From Streptomyces sp. CA-210063 (lineage in GTDB: Bacteria; Actinomycetota; Actinomycetes; Streptomycetales; Streptomycetaceae): a stretch of 64,000 nucleotides of DNA. This document shows positions 1-8,916 of the stretch, piece by piece (the first letter of the stretch is position 1; each line of letters opens with the position of its first letter). The notes beneath the pieces were generated by a model. The model did not search any database and was not told the DNA's origin. It saw nothing but the letters and a program-made list of their open reading frames with translations. The stretch spans positions 10,602,001-10,666,000 of the forward strand of contig NZ_CP102512.1 of assembly GCF_024612015.1 (NCBI RefSeq). The letters run 5' to 3'. The translations under genes and the position numbers were made by a program.

Positions 1-2288
1 GAGCCGTTCGCGGGGCATACGGCGACCAGCCGGCCGTCCGTGCCGACGGCGGCCGCGGATACCGGGCCGGGTACGGTCGCGTTGAACAGCCGCTCGCCGT
101 CGTCCATCCGGTGCAGGGCCGCGGTTCCCGGGCCCTCCAGCGGGGTGACGAGATAGCTCTTCCCGTCGCCCGCGAACCATGTGATCACCGGCGAGTCCCG
201 CAGGTCCGCGACGGTCCGGTCGGTCGACGGCTGCCACAGCTGGTTGCCGTCCGGCCCGACAAGGTCGAGGGTGCGGGCGTCCGGGCTCACAGCGGCCACC
301 TCCATGCCGTCCGGCAGGCGGTAGGAGCCGAGCCTGCGGTGGTCGGTCACCCGCCAGGTGGTCACCCGACTGCCCGCCACGCTGACCAGCGTCCGGCCAC
401 CATCGATGAGGAAGCGGCGGATGTCCCTCCCGGTCTGCGGATCGTTGAACGCGTCTCGCTCCGGCTGGGCCAGGGCCCGCAGCAGCGCGCCGCGCGATTC
501 GGTCAGGGGTGACAGCCGCCACGCGGCGACACTCAGCAGCTCCGCTGTGCGCGGATCGGTCGGCCGCAGGCTGTCGGCCACCGACGCGAGGCGGCGGGCG
601 GCGGCCTTGGCGGCCTCCTCCTGACTCGCCCGGTCACGCTGCCAGGCCAGCAGCCCCGCGGCCAGGGCCACCACCAGGAACACGGAGAGGGCGACGGTCA
701 GCCTGCGCGTCCGCCGGGCGGTACGGGCCTCCGCCGCGCGTTCGGCGTCGCGGGCGGTCAGCGAGGCCGTGAGGAAAGCGCGCTCGGACGAGGTCAGTCC
801 GTCGCCGTCATCGCCGTCGTCGGCGGAGGGCCGGGGCAACATCTCCTCGGCCCGGATGAGCCGTGCACCCCGGTACAGGGCGCCGGGGTCACGGCCGAGC
901 TCCTCCCACAACCGGGCCGCCTCCCCGAGCCGGCGCTCCTCGCGCAGCCGTTCACGGTCCTCCTCGATCCAGCCGGACAACCTCGGCCAGCCGGTGATCA
1001 ACGCCTCGTGAGCCAGCTCGACGGTGTCGCCGTCCAGGGTGATCAGCCGCGCGCGGGCCAGCCGCTCCAGGACGTCCCGCGCCGCATGCCCCAGCTCGGA
1101 CCTCCGGGCCGGGCGCCGGGTGTCGGCCGTTCCGTCGCCGGGCGCGATCAGCCGCAGCAGCGCACGGCGGGCAGCGCGCGCCTGGATCGGAGAAAGCTCC
1201 GCGTACATCTCGTCCGCGGTGGCGGCGATGGCGCCGTGCACACCACCGGCCTCCTCGTACGCGGCCATGGTCAGCATGCGGCCACGGCGGCGGCGCCAGG
1301 TCTCCAGCAGCGCGTGGGAGAGCATCGGCAGTGCGCCCGGTTGGTCGACGACCTCGTCGACGATGCGGGCGGTCAGAGTGCGTTCCACGGTGAGACCGGT
1401 GGCTGTCGCCGGTCCGGTGACGACCTCGCGCAGTTCGTCCCGGTTCATGGGGCCCACCAGCAGGGTGGCCCGGCTGACCGCCTCGGCCAGCTCCCGGTCC
1501 AGGGAGCAGTGGCCGTAGAAGTCGCCGCGGACGGCGGCGACCACCCGCAGGCGGCTCTCGGGCGCCTGGGCCGCGAGCAGGAGAGGAAGGAACCGGGTGC
1601 GTTCCTCCCGGTCGTGGCAGAGCGTGAACAGTTCCTCGAACTGGTCGACGATCACCCACGTGTCCTGCTCACCGTCCTTCGGAACCAGCGCCTTCGCATG
1701 CGTGCGCGCAGGCAGCTCACCCGGAGTCAGGACCCGGATCACCGCTGGGCGGTCCGCGCCCGAGAAGTCATGAAGGGCCGGGATCAGGCCGGCCCGCAGC
1801 AGCGACGACTTGCCGCTCCCCGACGGCCCGCACACCGCTGCGAACCGGTGCTCGCGCACGAGGTCGAGCAGTTCGCCGACGAGCCGGTCGCGGCCGAAGA
1901 ACCGCTCTCGATCGTCCGGTTCGTACCGGCCCAGTCCCCGGTACGGCGGCGCGGTGCCCCCGCCCTGCTCCGCCGCCTCCTTGATCGCCCGGTCGGCCTC
2001 GCGCCGGCGCTCCTCCCACTGCTCGGGATCCGCTTCCAACGCCAGGGCGTACGCGCGGACGAGCTCGGGCGAGGGCAGCTGCTCCCCGGCCGCCGCCTGT
2101 GACAGGGCACTCGCCGAATATCCCGCCCGCTTGGCCATCTCCCGATAGGTGGGCTTCCCGGCCTTCTCCCGCAGGATGCGCAGATCGTGCGCGAGCCGTT
2201 CTATGGGACCGGCGTCGGGGTCCAGCGGTTTCTCGCGTCGCCCCACGGACAGAGCCCTCCAGACTTCAAGCACAGCGCGGGCAGCCAC
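1..2288 (-). CDS. HTH-STAND (nSTAND1-type) ATPase with transmembrane segment, C-terminus outside window
   Basis: The reading frame is open from a GTG at 2288 to the window edge, so the C-terminus is missing. The GTG lies 11 bp after GGAGGA in a purine-rich run (2310-2300). The N-terminus looks like an XRE-type helix-turn-helix (YREMAKRAGYSASALSQAA). An AAA/STAND module follows, with Walker A GPSGSGKSS and Walker B-like WVIVDQFEELFT. A single hydrophobic segment (LTVALSVFLVVALAAGLLAW) near 650-710 precedes a beta-rich region that is probably the start of a propeller. This order matches the large Streptomyces HTH-NACHT/nSTAND1-WD40 proteins, which are inferred to be signalling or conflict-system ATPases. 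The ligand and output are unknown. The hydrophobic segment suggests membrane anchoring, with the HTH-ATPase part in the cytoplasm. Confidence 0.8.
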   Translation of the reverse strand, partial: MAARAVLEVWRALSVGRREKPLDPDAGPIERLAHDLRILREKAGKPTYREMAKRAGYSASALSQAAAGEQLPSPELVRAYALALEADPEQWEERRREADRAIKEAAEQGGGTAPPYRGLGRYEPDDRERFFGRDRLVGELLDLVREHRFAAVCGPSGSGKSSLLRAGLIPALHDFSGADRPAVIRVLTPGELPARTHAKALVPKDGEQDTWVIVDQFEELFTLCHDREERTRFLPLLLAAQAPESRLRVVAAVRGDFYGHCSLDRELAEAVSRATLLVGPMNRDELREVVTGPATATGLTVERTLTARIVDEVVDQPGALPMLSHALLETWRRRRGRMLTMAAYEEAGGVHGAIAATADEMYAELSPIQARAARRALLRLIAPGDGTADTRRPARRSELGHAARDVLERLARARLITLDGDTVELAHEALITGWPRLSGWIEEDRERLREERRLGEAARLWEELGRDPGALYRGARLIRAEEMLPRPSADDGDDGDGLTSSERAFLTASLTARDAERAAEARTARRTRRLTVALSVFLVVALAAGLLAWQRDRASQEEAAKAAARRLASVADSLRPTDPRTAELLSVAAWRLSPLTESRGALLRALAQPERDAFNDPQTGRDIRRFLIDGGRTLVSVAGSRVTTWRVTDHRRLGSYRLPDGMEVAAVSPDARTLDLVGPDGNQLWQPSTDRTVADLRDSPVITWFAGDGKSYLVTPLEGPGTAALHRMDDGERLFNATVPGPVSAAAVGTDGRLVAVCPANG

Positions 2289-2337
2289 CGTATGGTTTCT
2301 CCTCCTTTCCAGGCAATCCGCGGCTGCCGCACACACT

Positions 2338-2367
2338 GGGGACCGGAAGAGAAGACTTCCGGTCCCC
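2338..2367 (-). terminator. Hairpin terminator of the S8 protease gene
   Basis: A perfect 12-bp inverted repeat (GGGGACCGGAAG / CTTCCGGTCCCC) with a 6-nt loop starts about 20 bp after the protease stop. It separates the protease from the downstream STAND gene. There is no U-tract, as is common in Streptomyces. Confidence 0.75.
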
Positions 2368-2388
2368 GGCGTCGTGCCTGGGCAGTGC

Positions 2389-5300
2389 CTATCGGACGGT
2401 GCGGTAGGCGTTGCTGATCGTGCCGGTGTAGGTGTTGCCCTCGGTGTCGGACAGCGACGCCTTGAGGGATACGGTGCCGGGCGCCTGCGGATGGACGAGG
2501 GTCACGGACCGCTTGCCGGCCGTGTCGGTGCGGACGGTCACCGGCTTCCAGGTCCGGCCACCGTCGTACGACACCTGCACGGCGAGGGACTTGAGGTGCC
2601 CCTTGACGGCCGCCGGGCCCTGCACCACGACCGGAACCGTGATCTTCTGGCCGGCCTTGGCGGTGGCGGTGAGGCTGAGCTTCGGCAGGAAGCGGACCGC
2701 GGAGAGCGGGAGGCGCTCGGCGACGCGGGTCGGGTCGACGTACTGCGAGGTGAAGGTCCACTTCGCGCTGACCCGGTCGCTGACCTTGTACGTGTTCAGG
2801 CTCCGCGTCGCTTCGGCGGTGAGCGTGTACCTCGTCCGCTCCTTCGCCAGACCGTCCAGCGGGTAGGCGAAGGAGCAGGGGTCCTTGGTGGTGCTCAGGT
2901 AGGTCCGGCCGCCCGCCGTGAGTACGGTCTTCTGCTTGGCGTTCCTGTCAAAGACCAGGCGGCCGTCGGAGAACAGCGGGTTGCACAGGGTGTAGCCGTT
3001 GCCACTGCGGTAGCCGCCGATCGGCACGATGCCGCGCGCCGCGACAGGTCCGAAGACGCCCTGGTTCCATCCCTCACGGTAGGCGCGGCCGGGCTCGTAG
3101 CGCCTGGTACCCAGGCCCGTGATCCAGGAGTAGGGGGAGGCATCGCCGCCGACGTGGAGGTCCAGGCCGAGATTCCAGCGCAGGCCGTGGTCGGCCGACA
3201 CGTAGATCACCCGGTGAGAGGTAGGCGCGGGCCTGGAGAAGCCCTTGAGGCCTGGGCCGCCGCCCGTCAACTGGGGGAAGCCGGGCACCTCCCACTGGGC
3301 GGTCTGTATGGCTTGGGTGTCCTTGACGGTGGCGCCGATCGCCATGTCGACCCTCGCCATCGAGGACCGGCGGACGGCATGGGTGAGTCCGTTGAAGAAG
3401 GACCCCTGGCGGCTGACCACGATGTTGTACTGCGGCTTCCCGGCAGCGCGTGCCCCGAGGACGGTGCCGATCTGGGCCATGAAATCCTTCGCCGACGCGC
3501 CGGGGCCGACCTGGGCGAGGGTGGTGCCGTCGCCGGGGAAGGCGGCCGCGTAGGCGTACTCCTTCTTGGTGCCGTTCACGGCGTACTGCACGACCTGAGC
3601 GATCCCGGCGGCTCCCTGCTCCGGGGCTGTGATCCTGACCTTCTTGGCCTTGCGCTGGTCGAAGACCAGCGTGGTGTCCTTGGTGATGCGGAGGTTGGGC
3701 GCGACCAGCACCGACTGCTGGTTTCGCGGTCCGCCCGTCAGGAAGACGTCCGCCGCGTAACGGCCCTTGGGAACCCGCAGCGTTACTTGGTAGTCGCCGT
3801 CGGTGTCACGCAGGTACGGGTCGTAGCCCCTGGGGCTGTCCAGGCCGACGAGGCCGGCCATGGCCCAGTCCGGGGCCTTGCCGTCCACGCCGACGCTCTT
3901 GACCGTGACGTTGTAGGACTCGATCTCGCGGTTGACGAGTGCGGCGGTGCGCACGACGGTCGTGCCGTCTCCGGTCGTGGCGGTCACGGCGCCGGAGTGG
4001 ACACCGTCCTTGACGGCCCGGGTGTCGGCGGTGGCGGTCGCGGTGGCGGTGCCGCCCGCCGGGACGGTCAGTCGGGCCGGGGTGATGGTGAACACGCCCG
4101 CCTCGCCGCCGGCTTCGAGGTCGAGGGTGACGGGTGCGGTGCCCGTGTTGCGGTAGGCGAGGGTCCTGGTGACCGGGGTGTCGTCGTCGTGCGGCCAGGC
4201 CTGGGTGCCGAAGGCGAGGGAGGCGGGCTCGGCGACGACGGTCTGGGTGACGGCACGGGCCGCATCGACCCGGCCGGAGCCCTGTTCGTATGCGGTAAGC
4301 CGGGCGTTCGCCTTGGCGGAGCCCATCAGCGCGGCCTTGATCCGCGCACCGTTCCAGTCAGGGTGCTGCTGGGCGAGGATGGCGGCGGCCCCGGCGACGT
4401 GCGGGGTGGCCATGGAGGTGCCGGACATGGTCGTGTAGCCCTTGATGTCGGCGTCCTCGCCGATGGCGCCGTGCTTGGCCTTGGCGGCGACGATGTCCAC
4501 CCCGGGGGCGGAGAGGTCGGGCTTGAGCCCGTCGTCGGCCGTCGGGCCGCGGCTGGAGAAGCCGGCGAGGGAGTCCTGGTGGTCCACGGCGGCGACGGTG
4601 ATGGCGGCCGCGGCGCTGCCGGGCGAGCCGACGGTGGCCTCGGCCGGGCCCTCGTTGCCCGCGGCGATGGCGAACAGCACGCCCTTGGACGCCGAGAGGG
4701 TGTTGACGGCCTTCTCCATGGGGTCGACACCGGGGGTGTCGGTGCCGCCGAGGCTCATGTTGATCACTTTGGCGCCCTGCTGGACCGCCCACTGCATTCC
4801 GGCGATGATCCCGGATTCCTCCCCCGAACCGTCGTCGCCGAGGACCTTGCCGTTCAGCAGCCGCGCGTCGGGCGCGACACCCCGGTACCTGCCGGCGGAC
4901 GCCGTGCCGGAGCCGGCGATGGTGGAGGCGACGTGGGTGCCGTGGCCCACCTTGTCGTCGGTGCTGCCGGACGCGCTGAAGTCCTTGGCAGCGACGACCC
5001 TGCCCTTCAGGTCGGGGTGGGTGGCGTCGATACCGGTGTCCAGGACGGCCACCTTGACGCCCTTGCCGGTCCAGCCGGCCTTCCACGCGTCCGGGGCGCC
5101 GATCTGCGCCGTACCGGTACCGTCGGCGGGTGCATCCGCGGCGGCCCGCGGGACGGCCCTGACCCTGGCGTCGAGCCAGACCCGATCCACTCCCGGAGCC
5201 GTGGTCACCGCGCCCCGGGCCCGGCTGTCGGCGTTCGTGAGTGCCTTCCAGACCTGAGGGGCGTCCTGCTTGTCGGTGACCAGTGACTGGCCGCGCACGG

Positions 5301-5805
5301 CGGGCAGTTGGCGTTCCACGTCGGCGTCCGCCGCGGCCAGCGCCTGTTCGGCGACGGCCCGCTGGTCCCGGCCGTCCTTGTACGACACGATCAGCGGGAG
5401 ACGCTTCTGGTGCTCGTCGTCGTAGCCGTCCTTGACCAGCTGCGTGATGTCGAACAGCCGACGGTCCAGTCTGCCGCTGTTCAACAGTTTGATCGCGTCC
5501 ACCGGGACGACATGGGTGTGCCCGCCGATGTATCGCGTCACATGGCCGATGCCTGAACGGCCCTTCCCCATCTCCACACCGACCACGCGGCCGCCGCGAT
5601 CCACGTCGACGGTGTCACCCGTGACCAGCGTGATGCGTGCCGTGGCCGACAGGGCGCTGCCGGGTTCGGCCGCCGCGCTCGGGGCCCCGGTCGCCTGGAA
5701 GCCGGCCGTCAGCCCGACGACCATGGTCAGTGCGACCGCGCCGCCGTAGGCAGCCGCCTTGCCGCGTTTCCTCAGTCTGTGCTGGTTCCTGTGCCTGGTT
5801 CGCAA
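2389..5805 (-). CDS. Secreted S8 family (subtilisin-like) serine peptidase, 1138 aa
   Basis: This is a large extracellular subtilase. Residues 1-46 form a signal peptide: a basic N-region (RTRHRNQHRLRKRGK), a hydrophobic core and an A-P-S-A-A-A cleavage-like end. The catalytic triad is visible as Asp256 (VAVLDTGID), His288 (GHGTHVA) and Ser464 (GTSMATPHVAGA). The oxyanion Asn384 sits in AIAAGNEG. Residues 50-240 look like a propeptide. About 650 residues of beta-rich C-terminal region follow the protease domain, as in the 1,100-residue Streptomyces subtilases. The start is TTG at 5805 with a modest GGGAAGAGA Shine-Dalgarno upstream. The gene ends in a strong hairpin and is preceded by two leader hairpins. 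It probably degrades extracellular protein or peptides; the substrate cannot be inferred. Confidence 0.92.
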   Translation of the reverse strand: MRTRHRNQHRLRKRGKAAAYGGAVALTMVVGLTAGFQATGAPSAAAEPGSALSATARITLVTGDTVDVDRGGRVVGVEMGKGRSGIGHVTRYIGGHTHVVPVDAIKLLNSGRLDRRLFDITQLVKDGYDDEHQKRLPLIVSYKDGRDQRAVAEQALAAADADVERQLPAVRGQSLVTDKQDAPQVWKALTNADSRARGAVTTAPGVDRVWLDARVRAVPRAAADAPADGTGTAQIGAPDAWKAGWTGKGVKVAVLDTGIDATHPDLKGRVVAAKDFSASGSTDDKVGHGTHVASTIAGSGTASAGRYRGVAPDARLLNGKVLGDDGSGEESGIIAGMQWAVQQGAKVINMSLGGTDTPGVDPMEKAVNTLSASKGVLFAIAAGNEGPAEATVGSPGSAAAAITVAAVDHQDSLAGFSSRGPTADDGLKPDLSAPGVDIVAAKAKHGAIGEDADIKGYTTMSGTSMATPHVAGAAAILAQQHPDWNGARIKAALMGSAKANARLTAYEQGSGRVDAARAVTQTVVAEPASLAFGTQAWPHDDDTPVTRTLAYRNTGTAPVTLDLEAGGEAGVFTITPARLTVPAGGTATATATADTRAVKDGVHSGAVTATTGDGTTVVRTAALVNREIESYNVTVKSVGVDGKAPDWAMAGLVGLDSPRGYDPYLRDTDGDYQVTLRVPKGRYAADVFLTGGPRNQQSVLVAPNLRITKDTTLVFDQRKAKKVRITAPEQGAAGIAQVVQYAVNGTKKEYAYAAAFPGDGTTLAQVGPGASAKDFMAQIGTVLGARAAGKPQYNIVVSRQGSFFNGLTHAVRRSSMARVDMAIGATVKDTQAIQTAQWEVPGFPQLTGGGPGLKGFSRPAPTSHRVIYVSADHGLRWNLGLDLHVGGDASPYSWITGLGTRRYEPGRAYREGWNQGVFGPVAARGIVPIGGYRSGNGYTLCNPLFSDGRLVFDRNAKQKTVLTAGGRTYLSTTKDPCSFAYPLDGLAKERTRYTLTAEATRSLNTYKVSDRVSAKWTFTSQYVDPTRVAERLPLSAVRFLPKLSLTATAKAGQKITVPVVVQGPAAVKGHLKSLAVQVSYDGGRTWKPVTVRTDTAGKRSVTLVHPQAPGTVSLKASLSDTEGNTYTGTISNAYRTVR

Positions 5806-5844
5806 TGGAGGTCTCTTCCCCGATCGATGGTGTTGAGGTGCTGC

Positions 5845-5898
5845 GTGCGCGGCTGCGCACCGGGCGGCCCCAGGCCAGGGGGAGAGGCCTGGGGCCGC
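5845..5898 (-). promoter_or_regulatory. Tandem hairpins in the protease leader region
   Basis: Two inverted repeats lie 40-93 bp upstream of the protease start. One has perfect 13-bp arms (5864-5876 and 5886-5898) with a 9-nt loop. The other has 6-bp arms (GTGCGC/GCGCAC, 5845-5860). In the leader transcript the large hairpin would form first. Attenuation or a terminator for upstream transcription are both possible. The rest of the 5806-6365 gap shows no gene. Confidence 0.5.
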
Positions 5899-6365
5899 GG
5901 CGGGGGTGCCGGTGATGGGGGGGCATCACCGGGCTGAGACCGAGTTTTGGCGGCCGGTGGATTGTCCAGTAGGCCCTCCGGTGCGCTGAACAATCTCGGC
6001 AGCGGGCACTGGTCCATGACTGGGGAGCTCGGCGATTCCCCGCGCCGGAGTGGCTGCCGAACCATGCGCGAGCCGGCAAACCGCTTGCGTGGACAAGTGC
6101 GGAGCGGCAGCAGCGGCCTCAGTGGGCCGAAGGCACTGGGACTGTCGATTCAGACGAGCTGCGACATAGGAACTTGCGCCGAGGCCGCAGCCTCGTACCG
6201 GGTGATCAACTGGCCGATCTCTGGCATCCGGGCGATCGGATCGGCCGCTCCGGCCTTCCCTGCTCAGCCGGTGCCGTCGACGGTACGAACGGCGCGGCCG
6301 GTTTCGATCCCCCTGCGGACAGTTGGCTTTCCCTGGGCTCGGATACGACGCGAGTTGATCCCACC

Positions 6366-7247
6366 TCAGTCGGGCTGGACGGGCCCCCACGCACCGGACA
6401 CCGCGGCTTCCAGGACAAAGTCCTCGAACCGCCTGGCCTTCCTCCCCAGCACGCGCTGCACACCGTCGTGCGGTTCGAAATAACCGTCGCGCATGCTCCT
6501 GACGGCGGTGAGGGTGAAGTCGATCGCCTCCTGCGACAAGCCCTGGGCGCGGACCCGCTGAGCCCAGTCGTCCGGGGAGAACTCGGAGTACTCGATCGTC
6601 CGACCAAGCGTACGGGCGATGATGTCGACGGCCTCCTTCGCCGTCAGTGCCTGAGGCCCCGACAGTTCGTACACCGACCACTCATGGCCCGGCGCCGTCA
6701 GGACCTCGACGGCCACGTCCGCGATGTCGGCGATGTCGATGAAGTCCTGTGCCCGGCCTCCGATGTCGAACTCCTGGTGGGCACCCGCGATGATCGCGTG
6801 ACGGAACGGCTCCGTGGAGAAGTTCTGGGCGAAAGAGCCGGGACGCAGGATGGTCCAGTCCGCTCCCGAGTCCTGTACCGCCTGCTCCAGGTCCATCATG
6901 TAGCGGCTCCCGCTAAGAGCGGTGCGGCCGGACAACAGGACGAGATGCCGGACGCCCCTTCGTACCGCCAACTGGGAGAACCTGGCAAGCGGTTCGGGGG
7001 CAACGCCGACCGGCTTGCCCCTTTCGCTCTCGCTCGCGTCAAGGGAGAGAGTCGCCGGAACGACCACGTAAGCGCCGGTCACTCCATCAACGGCGGACGC
7101 CCAGGTCGCCTCGTCCTGCCAGTCGAATCGGGGGGAGGTGGAACGCGAGCGCGCCCGAACCCTCTTGCCCCGTTGCCTCAGGCCCGCGGCGACCCGGCTT
7201 CCGGTCTTTCCCGTTGCGCCCAGCACGAGAAAAGCTTCGTTCTCCAC
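6366..7247 (-). CDS. NmrA-like NAD(P)-binding SDR-type protein, 293 aa
   Basis: The N-terminal dinucleotide-binding motif is LVLGATGKTGSRVAAGL (GxxGxxG, residues 7-20). The overall pattern is that of atypical SDRs of the NmrA/NAD(P)H azoreductase-like group: no YxxxK catalytic pair, a Rossmann fold, then a substrate- or redox-sensing C-terminal half. Residues such as LRPGSFAQNF and YELSGPQALT are typical of this family. Members act as redox sensors or NAD(P)H:quinone-type reductases. The start is ATG at 7247 after GAGGAGTGAAGAG. It is divergently transcribed from an AraC-type regulator 138 bp away, which suggests direct control by that protein. Confidence 0.88.
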   Translation of the reverse strand: MENEAFLVLGATGKTGSRVAAGLRQRGKRVRARSRSTSPRFDWQDEATWASAVDGVTGAYVVVPATLSLDASESERGKPVGVAPEPLARFSQLAVRRGVRHLVLLSGRTALSGSRYMMDLEQAVQDSGADWTILRPGSFAQNFSTEPFRHAIIAGAHQEFDIGGRAQDFIDIADIADVAVEVLTAPGHEWSVYELSGPQALTAKEAVDIIARTLGRTIEYSEFSPDDWAQRVRAQGLSQEAIDFTLTAVRSMRDGYFEPHDGVQRVLGRKARRFEDFVLEAAVSGAWGPVQPD

Positions 7248-7385
7248 TCTTCACTCCTCTTGCACAGCACCATGGAACCGCGTGAACGGATCGTTCCGTC
7301 AACGCCCTGTCATCGAATCAGCGGGCCCCGTCCCCGGCCATGGGCCGGGCGCTCAGCCACCTTTGCGTTCGTCTACGCTGACGGC

Positions 7386-8324
7386 ATGGACGTGCTGGCA
7401 GACGTGTTGCGTACGGCACGGGCACATGGCTCCCTGGTGCTTCAAGTGCTGCACGAACCTCCGTGGGCAGTCCACTACCGGCCTTCACCCCCGCTGATGT
7501 TGCACGCCGTCGTCCGGGGCAGCGCATGGATCGCAGTCGACAACGCCGAGCAGGTACGGGTGGCGGAACGCGAGGTCGTCGCCGTGCGCGGACCGGCTCC
7601 TCACAAGGTCGCGGACGACCTCGGCACACCGGCTCAACTTGTGGTGGAGGGCACCGAGCGCTGCACCGCACCCTCCGGTCCTGGCTCCGGACCGGCACGC
7701 CTGGCTCCTCGTACCTACGGCCGAGCCCACGGCTCGTCCACCGTCGTCGTGAGCAGCGCCTACCCTCTGGGCGGCCACACGGGATCACCGCTGCTCGACG
7801 CGCTTCCCCCGGTCCTGCACCTGTCCGCCGACCAGACCCCGCACGCGCTGCTGGACGCGATCGCGCAGGAGATTCCCGTGGATGAGCCCGGGCAGGAGAT
7901 CGTCCTCGACCGGTTGCTCGACGCTCTGCTCATCCGCACCTTACGCACCTGGATCGGGCAGTCCGGCGGCGCTGAACCCTCTTGGTTCCGCGCGCTGGAA
8001 GATCCGGTCGCGGGAGCTGCCCTGAAGCGTTTCCACGAACGCCCCGACCATCCCTGGACGGTCGCCGGTCTCGCCGCCGCCCTCGGTGTCTCCCGCGCCG
8101 GTCTGGCGAGGCGGTTCAAGGAGCGGGTGGGGCAGCCACCCCTCACCTATCTCACTCACTGGCGTATGTCCCTGGCGGCGACGATGCTGCGTGATCCCGG
8201 TACCGCCGTTACGGAGATCGCCCGCCAGGTCGGATACAGCGATCCCTACGCCTTCGCCACGGCCTTCAAGCGCCTGCACGGAAGCACCCCGAGCGACTAC
8301 CGCTCAAGCATTCTTCTGCGCTGA
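7386..8324 (+). CDS. AraC family transcriptional regulator with cupin sensor domain, 312 aa
   Basis: The N-terminal half is an AraC-binding/cupin_6 sensor (PPWAVHYRPSPPLMLHAVV, then beta strands). The C-terminal 100 residues carry two helix-turn-helix motifs of the AraC/XylS type (WTVAGLAAALGVSRAGLARR, then VTEIARQVGYSDPYAFATAF). The frame is open far upstream, but the cupin domain begins at the ATG at 7386, so that start is chosen. It is divergent from the NmrA-like gene and probably regulates it, as AraC cupin regulators commonly control an adjacent oxidoreductase. Confidence 0.88.
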   Translation: MDVLADVLRTARAHGSLVLQVLHEPPWAVHYRPSPPLMLHAVVRGSAWIAVDNAEQVRVAEREVVAVRGPAPHKVADDLGTPAQLVVEGTERCTAPSGPGSGPARLAPRTYGRAHGSSTVVVSSAYPLGGHTGSPLLDALPPVLHLSADQTPHALLDAIAQEIPVDEPGQEIVLDRLLDALLIRTLRTWIGQSGGAEPSWFRALEDPVAGAALKRFHERPDHPWTVAGLAAALGVSRAGLARRFKERVGQPPLTYLTHWRMSLAATMLRDPGTAVTEIARQVGYSDPYAFATAFKRLHGSTPSDYRSSILLR

Positions 8325-8345
8325 CGCCCCTTCAGGCATCAGCGC
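8318..8345 (+). terminator. Possible terminator at end of araC-type gene
   Basis: A 7-bp inverted repeat (GCGCTGA / TCAGCGC) with a 14-nt loop overlaps the stop codon. It is weak and only suggestive. Confidence 0.3.
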
Positions 8346-8916
8346 ACCAGAGTCTGACTGTCGTGCGGGTCGGCGGCCAGGTGCCGATCTGCCGTCGGGC
8401 TCCGCGGCGGCTGCCGAAAGAGAGCAGCGGACGCCTGACGCCTGTGGCAGGGGCGCTTCCCCCGCTGTGGCCGTCGAGCGCGGGTCGCGGACGGCCCGGC
8501 CGACCCGCTTCGACGGGGCGTTCGGCTGGTCGGCGTCAAGCCCGTGTCAGCCGCAGGACGGGGATGTCACGTATTCCCTTGTTCTATTCGAGACAACCGA
8601 CGAAGGAGGGAAGCTGCGCGCTCTGTCGCGCGCAGGTTAGTCGGCATCGGGATTCACTCCTGCGTCGGCGTCTTCTTCCACGCCCTGTCGCCCAGCGCGG
8701 CGGTCAGCGGGCCCTCGTCGCCGCGATGCGTGGCAGATCCCGGCAGCGTGTTCTCCCACGAGCAGGCACGGTCGGTCCGTTGACGCAGCGGACAGGGCCA
8801 TGCCGCAAACCACCGAGTGGGGGGGGTGGGTCCAGCTACTTGGCGGGGGTGCAACGGGCTTGTCATGCTCCAGTCTGTTTGGTGATCGCAAGGTCACTAC
8901 AAAACACGGAGAAGTC
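8346..8916. other. Intergenic region, no gene recognised
   Basis: About 570 bp separate the AraC regulator from the amine oxidase gene. Open frames here lack family resemblance and Shine-Dalgarno sites. The oxidase promoter must lie in it; an AT-richer patch near 8870-8910 (ending in ACAAAACACGGAGAAG) precedes the start. Confidence 0.5.

Noticed and set aside
2149..5286. A 1045-codon open frame on the plus strand
   Set aside because: It is entirely antisense to the subtilase gene and shows no family resemblance; long shadow frames are expected in GC-rich DNA.
6174..7385. Long upstream extension of the AraC gene frame
   Set aside because: It is antisense to the NmrA-like gene; the conserved domain and a sensible start begin at 7386.
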